Translations under genes and position numbers: made by a program
The notes under the pieces: generated by a model
Told to the model about the DNA's origin: nothing
The model's input: only the letters and a program-made list of their open reading frames with translations
The model's database searches: none
Assembly (NCBI RefSeq): GCF_904848665.1
Contig: NZ_CAJHCQ010000002.1
Span: forward strand, 434,001 to 498,000
Direction: 5' to 3'
Length of the DNA stretch: 64,000 nucleotides
Source of the DNA: Paraburkholderia hiiakae
GTDB lineage: Bacteria; Pseudomonadota; Gammaproteobacteria; Burkholderiales; Burkholderiaceae
Shown here: positions 55,433-64,000 of the stretch, one piece after another
Layout of the letters: every line of letters begins with the position of its first letter
Position numbering within the stretch: the stretch's first letter is position 1

Positions 55433-55915
55433 ATGAACAATGCAGAGCATGAGGTGGATCGAATCGACCTGCAGATTCTGAAAGCGCTGCAGCTCGACGC
55501 GCGGCTGTCGAGCGCCGAATTAGCCGATCGCGTCGACCTGACGACATCGCCGTGCTGGCGGCGGGTCAAGCGTCTCGAGCAGGAGGGGATCATTTGCGGG
55601 TATCACGCTGACGTGGATATGAAGAAGTTGGGCTTCCACGTGACGGCGTATGTCTACGTATCGCTCGACAAAAAAGATGAGAAGCATGTCAAGGCATTCG
55701 AAGATGCCGTGATCACGAGTCCGCAGATCATTGCCTGCAGTTGCATTTCGGGCCGATATGACCACCAGCTCACCGTGGTCGCACGCACGCTCGACGAATT
55801 CGGCGAATTTGCACGCCATCAGATTGGCGCGCTGCCGAATGTCAAGGAGGTCTATTCCGCCTTTGTCCTGAAGGAAGTCAAATCGCGGAGACAGGCACTC
55901 GTTGACCTGACGTAG
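55433..55915 (+). CDS. Lrp/AsnC-family regulator (paralogue)
   Basis: A 160-residue regulator with the same layout as the one at 49310: helix-turn-helix SSAELADRVDLTTSPCWRR, then RAM domain ACSCISGRYDHQLTVVA. The two share most residues across their length, so they arose by duplication. It is divergent from the SDR-hydratase-LivK operon, its likely target. Confidence 0.92.
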   Translation: MNNAEHEVDRIDLQILKALQLDARLSSAELADRVDLTTSPCWRRVKRLEQEGIICGYHADVDMKKLGFHVTAYVYVSLDKKDEKHVKAFEDAVITSPQIIACSCISGRYDHQLTVVARTLDEFGEFARHQIGALPNVKEVYSAFVLKEVKSRRQALVDLT

Positions 55916-56054
55916 GAGGGTGAGTCGAATACGCCAGGTATCGGGTTCATTGGGAAATACATCATGAGGCATGGGCCACGGCAGCTGTCCTTCCCAGCCG
56001 CAAAGCGAATGAGTGACCGACCGCAGGCCGAATCTTTTTTGACGACACGTGCGG

Positions 56055-56762
56055 TCAGGCTGCGGATTCGACGTTATAACGCACCCATACACTGCCGCCG
56101 TCGAGCGTCTCAACCGATTTGAATGCGAGCGATCGACCGTAGCCGGGATTCCCCGCTTCGGGGCCTTCAAAGATCGTCTGGATGCCGCGCACGCCGTCGA
56201 TCCCCGGACAAATCAACACACTCAATTCGTCGATCAGGCCTGCCTTTAGAAAAGCCGCGTTGATGCCGGCGCCCCCTTCGAGAAGCAGTGTCTTGATACC
56301 CAGCGTTTCGCCCAGTGCGTCGACACCGGCTTCCAGGTCATGTCCATCTTTTCCCGCGAACACGTACGACACGCCGCTTTGCCGCAACTCGGCGAGGTAG
56401 GCGTCCGATACGTGCTCGCCAAGTACCGCGGCAATTTGATCGTCACCCACGGTGGGGCGCGCGTAATGAAGCTTGCCATCGGGGTCGAGCCCGACCGCGA
56501 AGGTGGGTTTGCGATCGGGATTGAGCCATGCGCTGCGCGCGCCGATATCGCCTGTTGCGATCGACGCGCCACGCTCGTCTTTCACGATTTCGGCCATCGT
56601 CACGCGGCCGACGAGCCAGCCCTCGCCACCGAGACTTGCCGCTACGTTTTCGTATTGCGTCACGAAATGGCGCCGGTCGAAACCGTGCGGCATCGAATAG
56701 CGGCTCGGATGAAGTTTGCCGTCGATCGAGGACATCATGTGGCAGATGATTCGGGGGCGCAT
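56055..56762 (-). CDS. RibD C-terminal/dihydrofolate reductase-like protein
   Basis: A 235-residue protein beginning MRPRIICHMMSSIDGKL, the usual start of the stand-alone RibD C-terminal domain, with LLLEGGAGINAAFLKAGLID as the second conserved block. These are NADPH-dependent reductases; stand-alone versions often have no known substrate. AGGAG precedes ATG 56762; the frame to 56804 is an extension. No riboflavin genes lie nearby. Confidence 0.87.
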   Translation of the reverse strand: MRPRIICHMMSSIDGKLHPSRYSMPHGFDRRHFVTQYENVAASLGGEGWLVGRVTMAEIVKDERGASIATGDIGARSAWLNPDRKPTFAVGLDPDGKLHYARPTVGDDQIAAVLGEHVSDAYLAELRQSGVSYVFAGKDGHDLEAGVDALGETLGIKTLLLEGGAGINAAFLKAGLIDELSVLICPGIDGVRGIQTIFEGPEAGNPGYGRSLAFKSVETLDGGSVWVRYNVESAA

Positions 56763-57104
56763 GGCTGGCTCCTGGTTCTCTCGCAACGGTTTCCGGGGAA
56801 TCAAACTGAGTCATTCGAATTGCAATTCCCGTGCCTGGCGCATGCCGGGTGGGCACGCAAAAGCACCGCTTCAGTGGGAGACATTGCCAGTCTTGCGCGG
56901 AATGTCCTGACAACAGCTTCCTTGTCCACCGCGCCCATCCGAACGTATTGGGGTGATATCAACCCGCTAGCTGATCCTCCGATGTGAGCGGTCGAAAACT
57001 GAATCGCTGGCTCATCCATGTCAACGGTAGTGGCGCGCCCCCGAAGCCCTAACACCAGATTTGCCGGGTCACATAATTGTCGCGACTGGGTGCCCGCCCA
57101 CGCG
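56763..57104. other. Intergenic region, nothing recognised
   Basis: About 342 bases between two minus-strand genes. Short frames have no ribosome sites. The promoter of the RibD-C gene should lie near 56780-56850. Confidence 0.4.
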
Positions 57105-57608
57105 TCATCCTCGCCCTCTCATCGACGCCTCCGCTTCATGCAACCAGGTCGTGAAGCCATCTCTCGCCGGTGAAACGGCGTTGAGCAGCATAAGGGCGCT
57201 GACCTGGCCGCGGTGGCCGGTGCCGTGGTTGATGACGTGCATGAGCATTTCCTCCCGGGACATGCGACCCGGCGCACCATCGGTGAACACGAAATCGATC
57301 CGTTCCGCCAGGGCGTCGCGATCGAGTCCACACACGTACTTGATGTATTCCTGATCGGACCTCCTGATGTCTGCAGCCAGATCGTCCAGCGTTGGCAACT
57401 CGCTCAGGTTGGCCGACGTATAGGGATGAGCCTTTCGCTGCAGATGCGCGGCGAAGATCCGGTCGACGACATAGCTATGGCTCAGGGCCTTGATGGCCAG
57501 TCGGGTAAGGGTGAGTCGACGCCAAGCCCCAAGCCTGGCCAGCGCGGTCAGCAGTTCGTCATTCGCCCAGGCCTTGTATCGAAACAGATGTTGCAAGGTG
57601 TCGTGCAT
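57105..57608 (-). CDS. DinB-family protein
   Basis: A 167-residue four-helix protein of the DinB/YfiT type. The first helix LQHLFRYKAWANDELL and the C-terminal HVINHGTGHRGQVSALM carry the expected metal-ligand histidines. DinB-fold proteins include thiol-dependent S-transferases; the function here is unknown. ATG 57608 has GGGAAG upstream. It is divergent from the TetR gene and probably controlled by it. Confidence 0.87.
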   Translation of the reverse strand: MHDTLQHLFRYKAWANDELLTALARLGAWRRLTLTRLAIKALSHSYVVDRIFAAHLQRKAHPYTSANLSELPTLDDLAADIRRSDQEYIKYVCGLDRDALAERIDFVFTDGAPGRMSREEMLMHVINHGTGHRGQVSALMLLNAVSPARDGFTTWLHEAEASMRGRG

Positions 57609-57731
57609 GTCGTGACTTCCCAAGAGTTTTGCGCGTCGCGCACGTTGCGCAAGGTACTGCCTTGCATTGCCATGTGGCGTAATGTACGAGCTATCATTCG
57701 CTTTTTATACTCGCGTTGACGGCGTGGAAAA

Positions 57732-58358
57732 ATGGCACGCAGACCGCTCATAAAACCCAGGAAGATCGCCACTCAGCGGCGATCTCGCGCGACGGTCGAC
57801 GCGCTGGTTGAAGCGACTGCTCGCATTCTCGTCAAGGAAGGCTTCGACAAGGCGAGCACCAACCGCATCGCAGCGGTGGCGGGAGTGAGCGTTGGTTCGC
57901 TCTACCAATATTTCCCCAGCAAGGAGGCACTCGTTGCCGCCGTCATCGAGCGCCACCAGCAGGAGATCATGCAGATGGTCCGGCGCGAGTTGGCCGGGGT
58001 TTTGACGGAATCGGTCGAGAAGGCGGTGCACAAACTCGTCACGGTCGCGGTTAAGGCTCACCGTGTCGATCCCAAGCTACATCGCGTACTCGCGGAGCAG
58101 ATTCCGCGCGTGGGCAAGCTCGAGAAGCTGGAAACGTTCAACCGTGAGAACTTTGCCCTGTTCAGCACTTATCTGGAGATGCACCGCGACGAACTGCGTA
58201 TCGACGACCTGGGACTCGCATCGTTTGTATGCGTGACGGCCATAGAGGCGTTGACGCACAACGCTGTGCTGCACTATTCCAGGATGCTTTCGGATGAAAC
58301 GATGGAGGCGCTCGTCGAGGAAGCGGCGCGCCTCGTGACCGGATATCTGAAGAGATGA
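57732..58358 (+). CDS. TetR-family regulator
   Basis: A 208-residue repressor type. The helix-turn-helix is at about residues 22-66 (KASTNRIAAVAGVSVGSLYQ, then YFPSKEALVAAV). The C-terminal ligand domain is not specific to a subgroup. The 123-base gap to the divergent DinB gene should hold the shared operator, but I could not single out a clear palindrome. Confidence 0.9.
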   Translation: MARRPLIKPRKIATQRRSRATVDALVEATARILVKEGFDKASTNRIAAVAGVSVGSLYQYFPSKEALVAAVIERHQQEIMQMVRRELAGVLTESVEKAVHKLVTVAVKAHRVDPKLHRVLAEQIPRVGKLEKLETFNRENFALFSTYLEMHRDELRIDDLGLASFVCVTAIEALTHNAVLHYSRMLSDETMEALVEEAARLVTGYLKR

Positions 58359-59239
58359 GGACCTGTCGCACTGCGCCACTAGCGGTACGGAGGCGGGGGC
58401 CGGGAATCGTACACAGCGCCCCGTTGCCTCGCCGCGGTCGAGCGTAGCGGCTCCGTCGCGAACGGCCGGTTCGGAGGAACCGAGTCCGCGCCGCGAATGA
58501 CCGAAAGTGGCTGAACCGGGAAGTAGGAGGTCGACCATTTGAGTTTCGGAGGCGCCGCAACTCTGAACTTCCGTAGACGTTTAGGTTTATTCGATGCCTG
58601 CCATCGGCCGCAGGAATGTGCATGCCTCCGCGCTGTCGGCAGGAGTCGAATAAGCCCGACGGAGGAAACCGCGGAGTGCCCCAATGCGGCTGGAGGTTTC
58701 GCGGCTACGGCGATTGATAGGCCGGGATCTTCGGTGGTGCCGGATGCGGCACCGTCAGGCGGTGTGACGGGCCAGCAAATGCACTGCTGACGATGCGGGA
58801 CGATTGATTGCGGCTGGCCTCGTCATTCTCGTGCCTATCTGGCGGCCGCACCCGGCGCCTGCTTAATTCGAATTGCCGCCACAGCCACTATCGATACACA
58901 TTTCGCACGATGCAGTCGGACTACCTCCGACAGAAACATCTTGCGGAGGGCTTTCGACGTCCAGGCAGTCTTGATCTATATCGAGTCTGCAGCAAAGCAA
59001 CAAGATTTTTCTGCTTTTCTCCGTCAGATCCGGCTTTTAAATAAATTAGGGATCGATTATTCTCGCGGCGCTGTTTGGCAATGGCTTAAGCGACACCTGT
59101 GTTTCAGGTACAGGTGAGTAGGGACTCTGCTGTTGTTCTGCCAACGGTCGTCGATCGCTCCGTCCTGTGCGCGAGTCGTGTACTTGCCGGCAACCTGGCG
59201 TGACTATTTGATTTTGTTATGTGTTTGTTTGATAGCTGA
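58359..59239. other. Long non-coding region before the type I secretion operon
   Basis: About 880 bases without a supported gene. The left half is GC-rich with several short dyads, for example GGTGCCG-GATG-CGGCACC at 58736-58753. The right half (about 58980-59240) is AT-richer, and a promoter for the secretion operon likely lies there. No RTX protein is encoded here. Confidence 0.5.
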
Positions 59240-61372
59240 ATGAATAATAATCAGGATAGCGAAATACGTAAGGTGCAAGATGCTGGCTTGATCGCTCTCG
59301 TCACCATCGCGCGATTTCATAACATTGCCGCCGATGCCGCGCAACTGAAACACGCAGCAGCTGTCACCACGAAGCTGTTCACCGACAAGGATCTCGTACT
59401 CGCGGCGCGCACTATTGGCCTCAAGGCGCGCGCGGTGCCACTGCGCCAGGAGAAGCTGCAAACCACGCCTCTACCCGCGCTCGTGCTCGACCGCGACGGC
59501 AAGCACTTCATCCTCGCCAAGACCGACGGTAAGACCGCACTAATTCTTGAAGCCGGCGCGCCCGCGCCCGTCATCAAGCCGCTCGACGAGATTATCGAGC
59601 GTGGCGCGGGCCAGATGCTGCTGTTCGCATCGCGTGCCTCGCTTGCGGGCGAACTCGCGCGCTTCGACTTTTCGTGGTTCATTCCCGCGATCGTGCGCTA
59701 CCGCCGGCTGTTGCTCGAAACGCTGGGCGTGTCGCTTGTGCTGCAACTCTTCGGCCTCGTTTCGCCTTTGATGTTTCAGGTCGTGATGGACAAGGTGCTC
59801 GTCAATCGCACCTATTCAACGCTCAACGTCGTTTGCGTCGCCTTGCTGATTGCCTCGGTATTCGAAGTATTGCTCACGGGCCTGCGCAACTATGTGTTCG
59901 CGCACACCACGAACCGCATCGACGTCGAACTCGGCGCGCGCCTGTTTCGCCATCTCATCGCGCTGCCGCTGAATTATTTCGGCGCGCGCCGCGTGGGCGA
60001 CACGGTCGCGCGCGTGCGCGAACTCGAGAACATCCGAAATTTCCTCACGGGCCAGGCGCTGACCGCCGTTATCGACATTGCGTTTTCGTTCGTGTTTATC
60101 GGCGTGATGTGTATTTATAGCGGTTGGCTCACGCTGCTCGTGGTGGGGTCGCTGCCGGTGTATGGCATTGTCTCCGCGCTGCTCGTGCCCGCGTTTCGTG
60201 CACGTCTGAACGAGAAGTTCGCGCGCGGCGCGGACAGCCAGTCGTTTCTCGTCGAGTCGGTGTCGGGCGTGGAAACGGTCAAGGCGATGGCCGTCGAGCC
60301 CCAATTTATCCGCCGATGGGAAACGCAGCTCGCGGCCTACGTGAGTGCAGGTTTTCGCGTGAACCAGCTCGGCAATGTGGGGCAGCAACTGATCCAGCTT
60401 GTTGGCAAGCTCGTCACGTTGGGCACGCTGTTCATCGGCGCGCGGCTCGTGATCGACGGGCGGCTCAGCGTGGGCGAACTCGTCGCGTTCAATATGATGT
60501 CGCAGCGCGTGAGCACGCCCGTGCTGCGCCTCGCGCAACTGTGGCAGGACTTCCAGCAGACGGGCATTTCCATGCAGCGTCTAGGCGACATCCTCAACAC
60601 GCGCACTGAGATTCCGCAGACGCGCCAGGCGCTGCCGCCCATTCGCGGCGACGTGCAGTTCGAGAACATCCGCTTCCGCTATCGCCCGGATGGTCCCGCG
60701 GTGCTCGAAGGCGTTACGCTCAACATTCGCGCGGGCCAGGTGATCGGCATCGTCGGACGTTCGGGCTCGGGCAAGAGCACGCTTACGAAACTGCTGCAAC
60801 GGCTCTACATTCCCGAGCAAGGCGCGGTGCGCATCGACGGCCAGGATCTCGCGCTCGCCGATCCCGCTTGGCTGCGCCGGCAGATTGGCGTGGTACTGCA
60901 GGAGAACCTGCTGTTCAACCGCTCCGTGCGCGAGAACATCGCGCTGACCGATCCGGGCGCACCCACCGAGGCCGTGATCCAGGCTGCGAAGCTCGCGGGC
61001 GCGCACGGCTTCATCTGCGAATTGCCCGAAGGCTACGACACGGTGGTCGGCGAGCACGGCAGCAACCTCTCGGGCGGCCAGCGCCAGCGCCTCGCGATTG
61101 CGCGCGCGCTGCTCACGAATCCGCGCATCCTGATCTTCGACGAAGCCACGAGCGCACTCGACTTCGAGACCGAACGCATCATTCGCGAGAACATGAAGTC
61201 GATCTGCGCGAACCGTACGGTCATCATCATCGCGCACCGGCTCTCCGCCGTGCGTCACGCGAACCGCATTTTCGCGATGGATCACGGCAAGATCATCGAA
61301 CATGGCGATCACGAAAGCCTGCTCAATCACGGCGGCTACTACGCGCACCTCGTATCCATTCAGGATGCCTGA
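59240..61372 (+). CDS. Type I secretion ABC exporter with inactive C39-like domain
   Basis: A 710-residue HlyB/RtxB-like exporter. Residues 1-130 form a peptidase-C39-like domain whose catalytic Cys is Ala (A15 in QDAG), so it docks rather than cleaves the substrate. Residues about 155-430 are the membrane domain. The ABC domain has Walker A GRSGSGKST (506-514), signature LSGGQRQRLAIARALL and ILIFDEATSALD. It exports unprocessed proteins, often RTX adhesins or toxins, together with the next two gene products. Confidence 0.93.
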   Translation: MNNNQDSEIRKVQDAGLIALVTIARFHNIAADAAQLKHAAAVTTKLFTDKDLVLAARTIGLKARAVPLRQEKLQTTPLPALVLDRDGKHFILAKTDGKTALILEAGAPAPVIKPLDEIIERGAGQMLLFASRASLAGELARFDFSWFIPAIVRYRRLLLETLGVSLVLQLFGLVSPLMFQVVMDKVLVNRTYSTLNVVCVALLIASVFEVLLTGLRNYVFAHTTNRIDVELGARLFRHLIALPLNYFGARRVGDTVARVRELENIRNFLTGQALTAVIDIAFSFVFIGVMCIYSGWLTLLVVGSLPVYGIVSALLVPAFRARLNEKFARGADSQSFLVESVSGVETVKAMAVEPQFIRRWETQLAAYVSAGFRVNQLGNVGQQLIQLVGKLVTLGTLFIGARLVIDGRLSVGELVAFNMMSQRVSTPVLRLAQLWQDFQQTGISMQRLGDILNTRTEIPQTRQALPPIRGDVQFENIRFRYRPDGPAVLEGVTLNIRAGQVIGIVGRSGSGKSTLTKLLQRLYIPEQGAVRIDGQDLALADPAWLRRQIGVVLQENLLFNRSVRENIALTDPGAPTEAVIQAAKLAGAHGFICELPEGYDTVVGEHGSNLSGGQRQRLAIARALLTNPRILIFDEATSALDFETERIIRENMKSICANRTVIIIAHRLSAVRHANRIFAMDHGKIIEHGDHESLLNHGGYYAHLVSIQDA

Positions 61373-61374
61373 AC

Positions 61375-62796
61375 ATGCAATCGATGAAATTTCTGGCGTT
61401 CACTGACCTGGTGAAACGCTACGCGGCGGTATGGCGCGAGGTCTGGCAGATCCGCGCGCACCTTGAACATCCCACGCGCGACGCCGAGCAGCTCGCGTTT
61501 CTGCCCGCCGAACTCGAACTTGTCGAAACGCCGGTGCATCCTGCGCCGCGCTGGACGATGCGAATACTCGTCGCGCTGACGGTACTCGGATTGCAGGTCG
61601 GATTGTTAGGGCGACTTGATATTGTGGTGACGGCCAGCGGCCAGTTCATCCCGAACGCGCGCGTGAAGACGGTGCAGCCCCCGATTACGGGTGTCGTGCG
61701 GGAAATCCGCGTGAAGGATGGCCAGCGCGTGGCAGCGGGCGATCTGCTGATGAAGCTCGACACCACGCAGGCCGCCGCCGATGCCGACAAGGCGCACATG
61801 TCGCGGCTCGATGCGGAACTCGCGGTGGCGCGCGCGAACGCGCTGCTCGCCGCGCAGCAGGCCGCGCGCGCACCGGTAGTGGCGAAAGTCGACGATGCGC
61901 CGGACGCGCGCATGCAGGACGCGCAGCGTCACGCCGAAGGCACGTGGTTCGAATATCGCGATCAATACAAGAGCGAGAAGGCCGAACTGGCGAAGCGCGA
62001 GGCGCAACTGGCGAGCACGCGCGCGGAGATCGCCAAGCTCGTGCAGACCGCGCCGCTCGCGCGCCAGCAGGCGGACGCGTATCACGCGCTGGTGGCGGAC
62101 AAATACGTGTCTCGCAACGATTACCTCGACAAGGAACAGTCCGCGCTCGACAAGGAGCACGAACTCGCCGCGCAACGCGCGCACGCGAGCGAACTCGCGG
62201 CGGGCATTGCGGAGCAGCGCGCGCAGGTGGACGCCGCGGCGTCGAAGTTCCGGCGCAACCAGCTCGACGAACTGGAGAAGGCCACGCAGGCCGCCACGCA
62301 GAACCGCGACGACGAAACCAAGGCCACGACGCGCCAGGCGCTCATGAGCCTCACGGCGCCTGTGGCTGGCACGGTGGAGCAGCTCGCGGTGCATACGCTG
62401 GGCGGCGTGGTGATGACTGCGCAGGCGCTCATGGAGATCGTGCCCGACGATGCGCTCGAAGTGGAGGCGCGGCTGCAAAACAAGGACGTGGGCTTCGTGC
62501 AGGTCGGCCAGCGCGCGGCCGTGAAGATCGAGGCGTTTCCATATACGCGTTACGGGTATCTGGATGGCACCATCGTCGCCGTATCGAACGACGCCGTGCA
62601 GGACAAGAAGCTCGGGCTCACGTTCCCGGTGCGCATCCGTCTCACGACGAACCGCATTCATATCGACAACCGATGGATCACGCTCACGCCCGGAATGACG
62701 GTGACGGCCGATATCGCCACAGGGAAACGCAGCGTGATCGGCTATTTCCTCGATCCGCTGATGCGTACGGCACGGGAGGGCATGCGTGAACGCTAA
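61375..62796 (+). CDS. HlyD-family membrane fusion protein
   Basis: A 473-residue periplasmic adaptor. One membrane helix at about residues 62-80 (RILVALTVLGLQVGL) is followed by a lipoyl-like half (ARVKTVQPPITGVVREIRVK), long coiled coils rich in A/E/K/Q (160-330) and a beta barrel domain. It bridges the ABC exporter and TolC. The ATG is two bases after the exporter stop; an alternative start is at 61384. Confidence 0.93.
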   Translation: MQSMKFLAFTDLVKRYAAVWREVWQIRAHLEHPTRDAEQLAFLPAELELVETPVHPAPRWTMRILVALTVLGLQVGLLGRLDIVVTASGQFIPNARVKTVQPPITGVVREIRVKDGQRVAAGDLLMKLDTTQAAADADKAHMSRLDAELAVARANALLAAQQAARAPVVAKVDDAPDARMQDAQRHAEGTWFEYRDQYKSEKAELAKREAQLASTRAEIAKLVQTAPLARQQADAYHALVADKYVSRNDYLDKEQSALDKEHELAAQRAHASELAAGIAEQRAQVDAAASKFRRNQLDELEKATQAATQNRDDETKATTRQALMSLTAPVAGTVEQLAVHTLGGVVMTAQALMEIVPDDALEVEARLQNKDVGFVQVGQRAAVKIEAFPYTRYGYLDGTIVAVSNDAVQDKKLGLTFPVRIRLTTNRIHIDNRWITLTPGMTVTADIATGKRSVIGYFLDPLMRTAREGMRER

Positions 62797-64000
62797 CCGG
62801 ACATTCATCGCGTTCGCGAGCCTCGCGGCAATCAGCATGAGCGCGCACGCGTTCGATCCGCTGCGTGCGGAGCAGGGCATCGCCGCGACGGCGGGTGGTT
62901 CGATCGTGCCGGTCTGCGCGTTCGACGCGGCGCCAGGCACTCCGTTGACGCTCGCAGAGGCGGTCGGGCGCACGCTGTGCAGCAACCCAAAGACGCGCGC
63001 CGCGTGGGCCGACGTGAAAGCGCAGGCCGCGGGGGTGGGCGTGGCGCGCGCGGCGTATCTGCCGCGGATCTCAGCGAACTGGCAGGGCGTGCGCGAAAGC
63101 TCGGTGATCGACATCGAGAATCATCCCGCGCTCAGCGAGGACATCAACGCGCTCACGCGCACGGCGGGCGTGAGCCTGAACTGGCTGCTCTACGACTTCG
63201 GCGGCCGCGAGGCCGCGCTGAAGAACGCCAACGCGCTGCTCGACTCGGTGCGCGCCACACAGGATGCCACGCTGCAGGGTTCGTTCGCGCAGGCTGCCAA
63301 GGATTACTACGCAACGCAGACGGCTATCGGCGAGTTGCAGGCCGCGCGCGAGGTCGAGGCGATGACGCGCCAGAGCATGCAGGCCGCGCAGACGCGCGCG
63401 GACAAGGGCGTGGCGCCCATCACCGACTCGCTGCAGGCGCAGACTCAGCACGAGCAGGCCGTGTTCAGCCTGACCAAGGCCGAAAGCGACGCGCAGACCG
63501 CGCTCGGCACGCTCGCGGCCGACATGAATCTCGCGCCCGACGTGCCGCTCGATGTGCCTGCGGTGACGGATACGGTGCGCATCGATCGCGCGTTCAGCGA
63601 GTCGGTGGCGGAGATGATCCGCGACGTGCAGGCGTCGCATCCCTCGGTGCGGGCGGCGCAGGCGCAGTACGAGGCGGCGGTGGCGAAGGTGAGCCAGGCA
63701 CGCGCGCAGGGTTTGCCGAGCATCAGCCTCGTGGCGAAGTACAGCCGCAACAACCAGCCGCAGAGCATGGGGTTGGGACTCGCGACATATTCGTCGATGG
63801 GACACGACGCGTACATCGGCGTCCAGGTGAGCATTCCGCTGTTCGAGGGCTTCGGGAGCAATTACCGGATTGATCAGGCGAAGGCGCAGGCGGAGCAACA
63901 GGAAGACGCGGTGGAAGACGCGAAGCGGCAGGTCGCGCTCGGCGTGTGGAGCAGCTACCAGACGCTCATCGGCGCGACGAAGAACGCGGAGAACAGTGCG
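62786..64000 (+). CDS. TolC-family outer membrane channel (3' end outside window)
   Basis: About 405 residues are visible and the frame is open at the window end. A signal peptide is present (FIAFASLAAISMSAHA). Conserved TolC repeats follow: LTLAEAVGRTL, AYLPRISANWQG, WLLYDFGGREAAL in the first half and SHPSVRAAQAQ, VSIPLFEGFGSNYRI in the second. GTG 62786 is used as start: GGGAGGG ends five bases before it and it overlaps the fusion-protein stop by 11 bases. It completes the type I secretion channel. Confidence 0.9.
   Translation, partial: MNANRTFIAFASLAAISMSAHAFDPLRAEQGIAATAGGSIVPVCAFDAAPGTPLTLAEAVGRTLCSNPKTRAAWADVKAQAAGVGVARAAYLPRISANWQGVRESSVIDIENHPALSEDINALTRTAGVSLNWLLYDFGGREAALKNANALLDSVRATQDATLQGSFAQAAKDYYATQTAIGELQAAREVEAMTRQSMQAAQTRADKGVAPITDSLQAQTQHEQAVFSLTKAESDAQTALGTLAADMNLAPDVPLDVPAVTDTVRIDRAFSESVAEMIRDVQASHPSVRAAQAQYEAAVAKVSQARAQGLPSISLVAKYSRNNQPQSMGLGLATYSSMGHDAYIGVQVSIPLFEGFGSNYRIDQAKAQAEQQEDAVEDAKRQVALGVWSSYQTLIGATKNAENSA

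Noticed and set aside
61606..63114. 502-codon open frame on the minus strand
   Set aside because: It is antisense to the membrane fusion protein and TolC-like genes, which have signal sequence, coiled coils and proper ribosome sites.
1..64000. CRISPR array, insertion sequences, integrase or tRNA attachment site
   Set aside because: No regularly spaced repeats, transposase or integrase reading frames, or tRNA-like cloverleaf were found by reading; the gene clusters appear chromosomal or megaplasmid-borne without visible mobile borders.

Overview
The window is about 64 kb of GC-rich, densely packed bacterial DNA. Gene content (two Gram-negative trimeric porins, a DUF4148 protein, many LysR/GntR/AraC/Lrp regulators, an RTX-type type I secretion operon, DsdA, biuret and allophanate hydrolases) suggests a soil or plant-associated betaproteobacterium of the Paraburkholderia/Caballeronia type, probably on a catabolic second chromosome or megaplasmid. 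I saw no rRNA, tRNA, CRISPR array, insertion sequence or integrase. The two outermost genes run off the window.

Layout. 1-9130: a catabolic/uptake cluster with three MFS permeases (one cut by the edge), an AraC regulator, a TauD/TfdA dioxygenase, a quinone reductase, a small serine hydrolase, a porin and a BON protein. 9161-11590: D-serine ammonia-lyase with a divergent LysR regulator. 11596-17424: an eroded HTH fragment, then a notable module in which one protein fuses a BvgA/EvgA-like response regulator to a BvgS-like PAS and degenerate kinase, followed by a large autotransporter and a translationally coupled HD-GYP protein. 17575-22005: a small unknown protein, a DUF535/VirK protein, a NepI-like efflux pump and a YitT membrane protein. 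22129-34920: a GntR-controlled cluster (aldolase, two PLP enzymes, porin, amino-acid permease, indolepyruvate-oxidoreductase-like pair, thioesterase), then a MarR/cyclase pair. This cluster fits uptake, transamination and oxidative decarboxylation of an amino acid, perhaps aromatic.

35681-45081 is a single-strand nitrogen-scavenging operon: allophanate hydrolase, a BMP-type ABC importer, biuret hydrolase, a second cysteine hydrolase, an AtzH-like protein and a GntR regulator. In front of its first gene lie a near-consensus sigma-54 promoter and a 30-bp palindrome, suggesting nitrogen control plus a local repressor.

45724-55915 holds further amino-acid or lactone catabolism genes (MHS permease, amidohydrolase, aminotransferase, M20 peptidase, LysR, orphan LivK-type binding protein, hydratase, atypical SDR) with two closely related Lrp/AsnC regulators. 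56055-58358 has a RibD-C reductase, a DinB protein and a TetR regulator. 59240-64000 is a type I secretion operon (ABC exporter, membrane fusion protein, TolC-like protein cut by the window end) whose substrate is not visible.

Functions come from reading protein motifs by eye. No database search was run, so substrates are inferences unless a diagnostic motif is cited.
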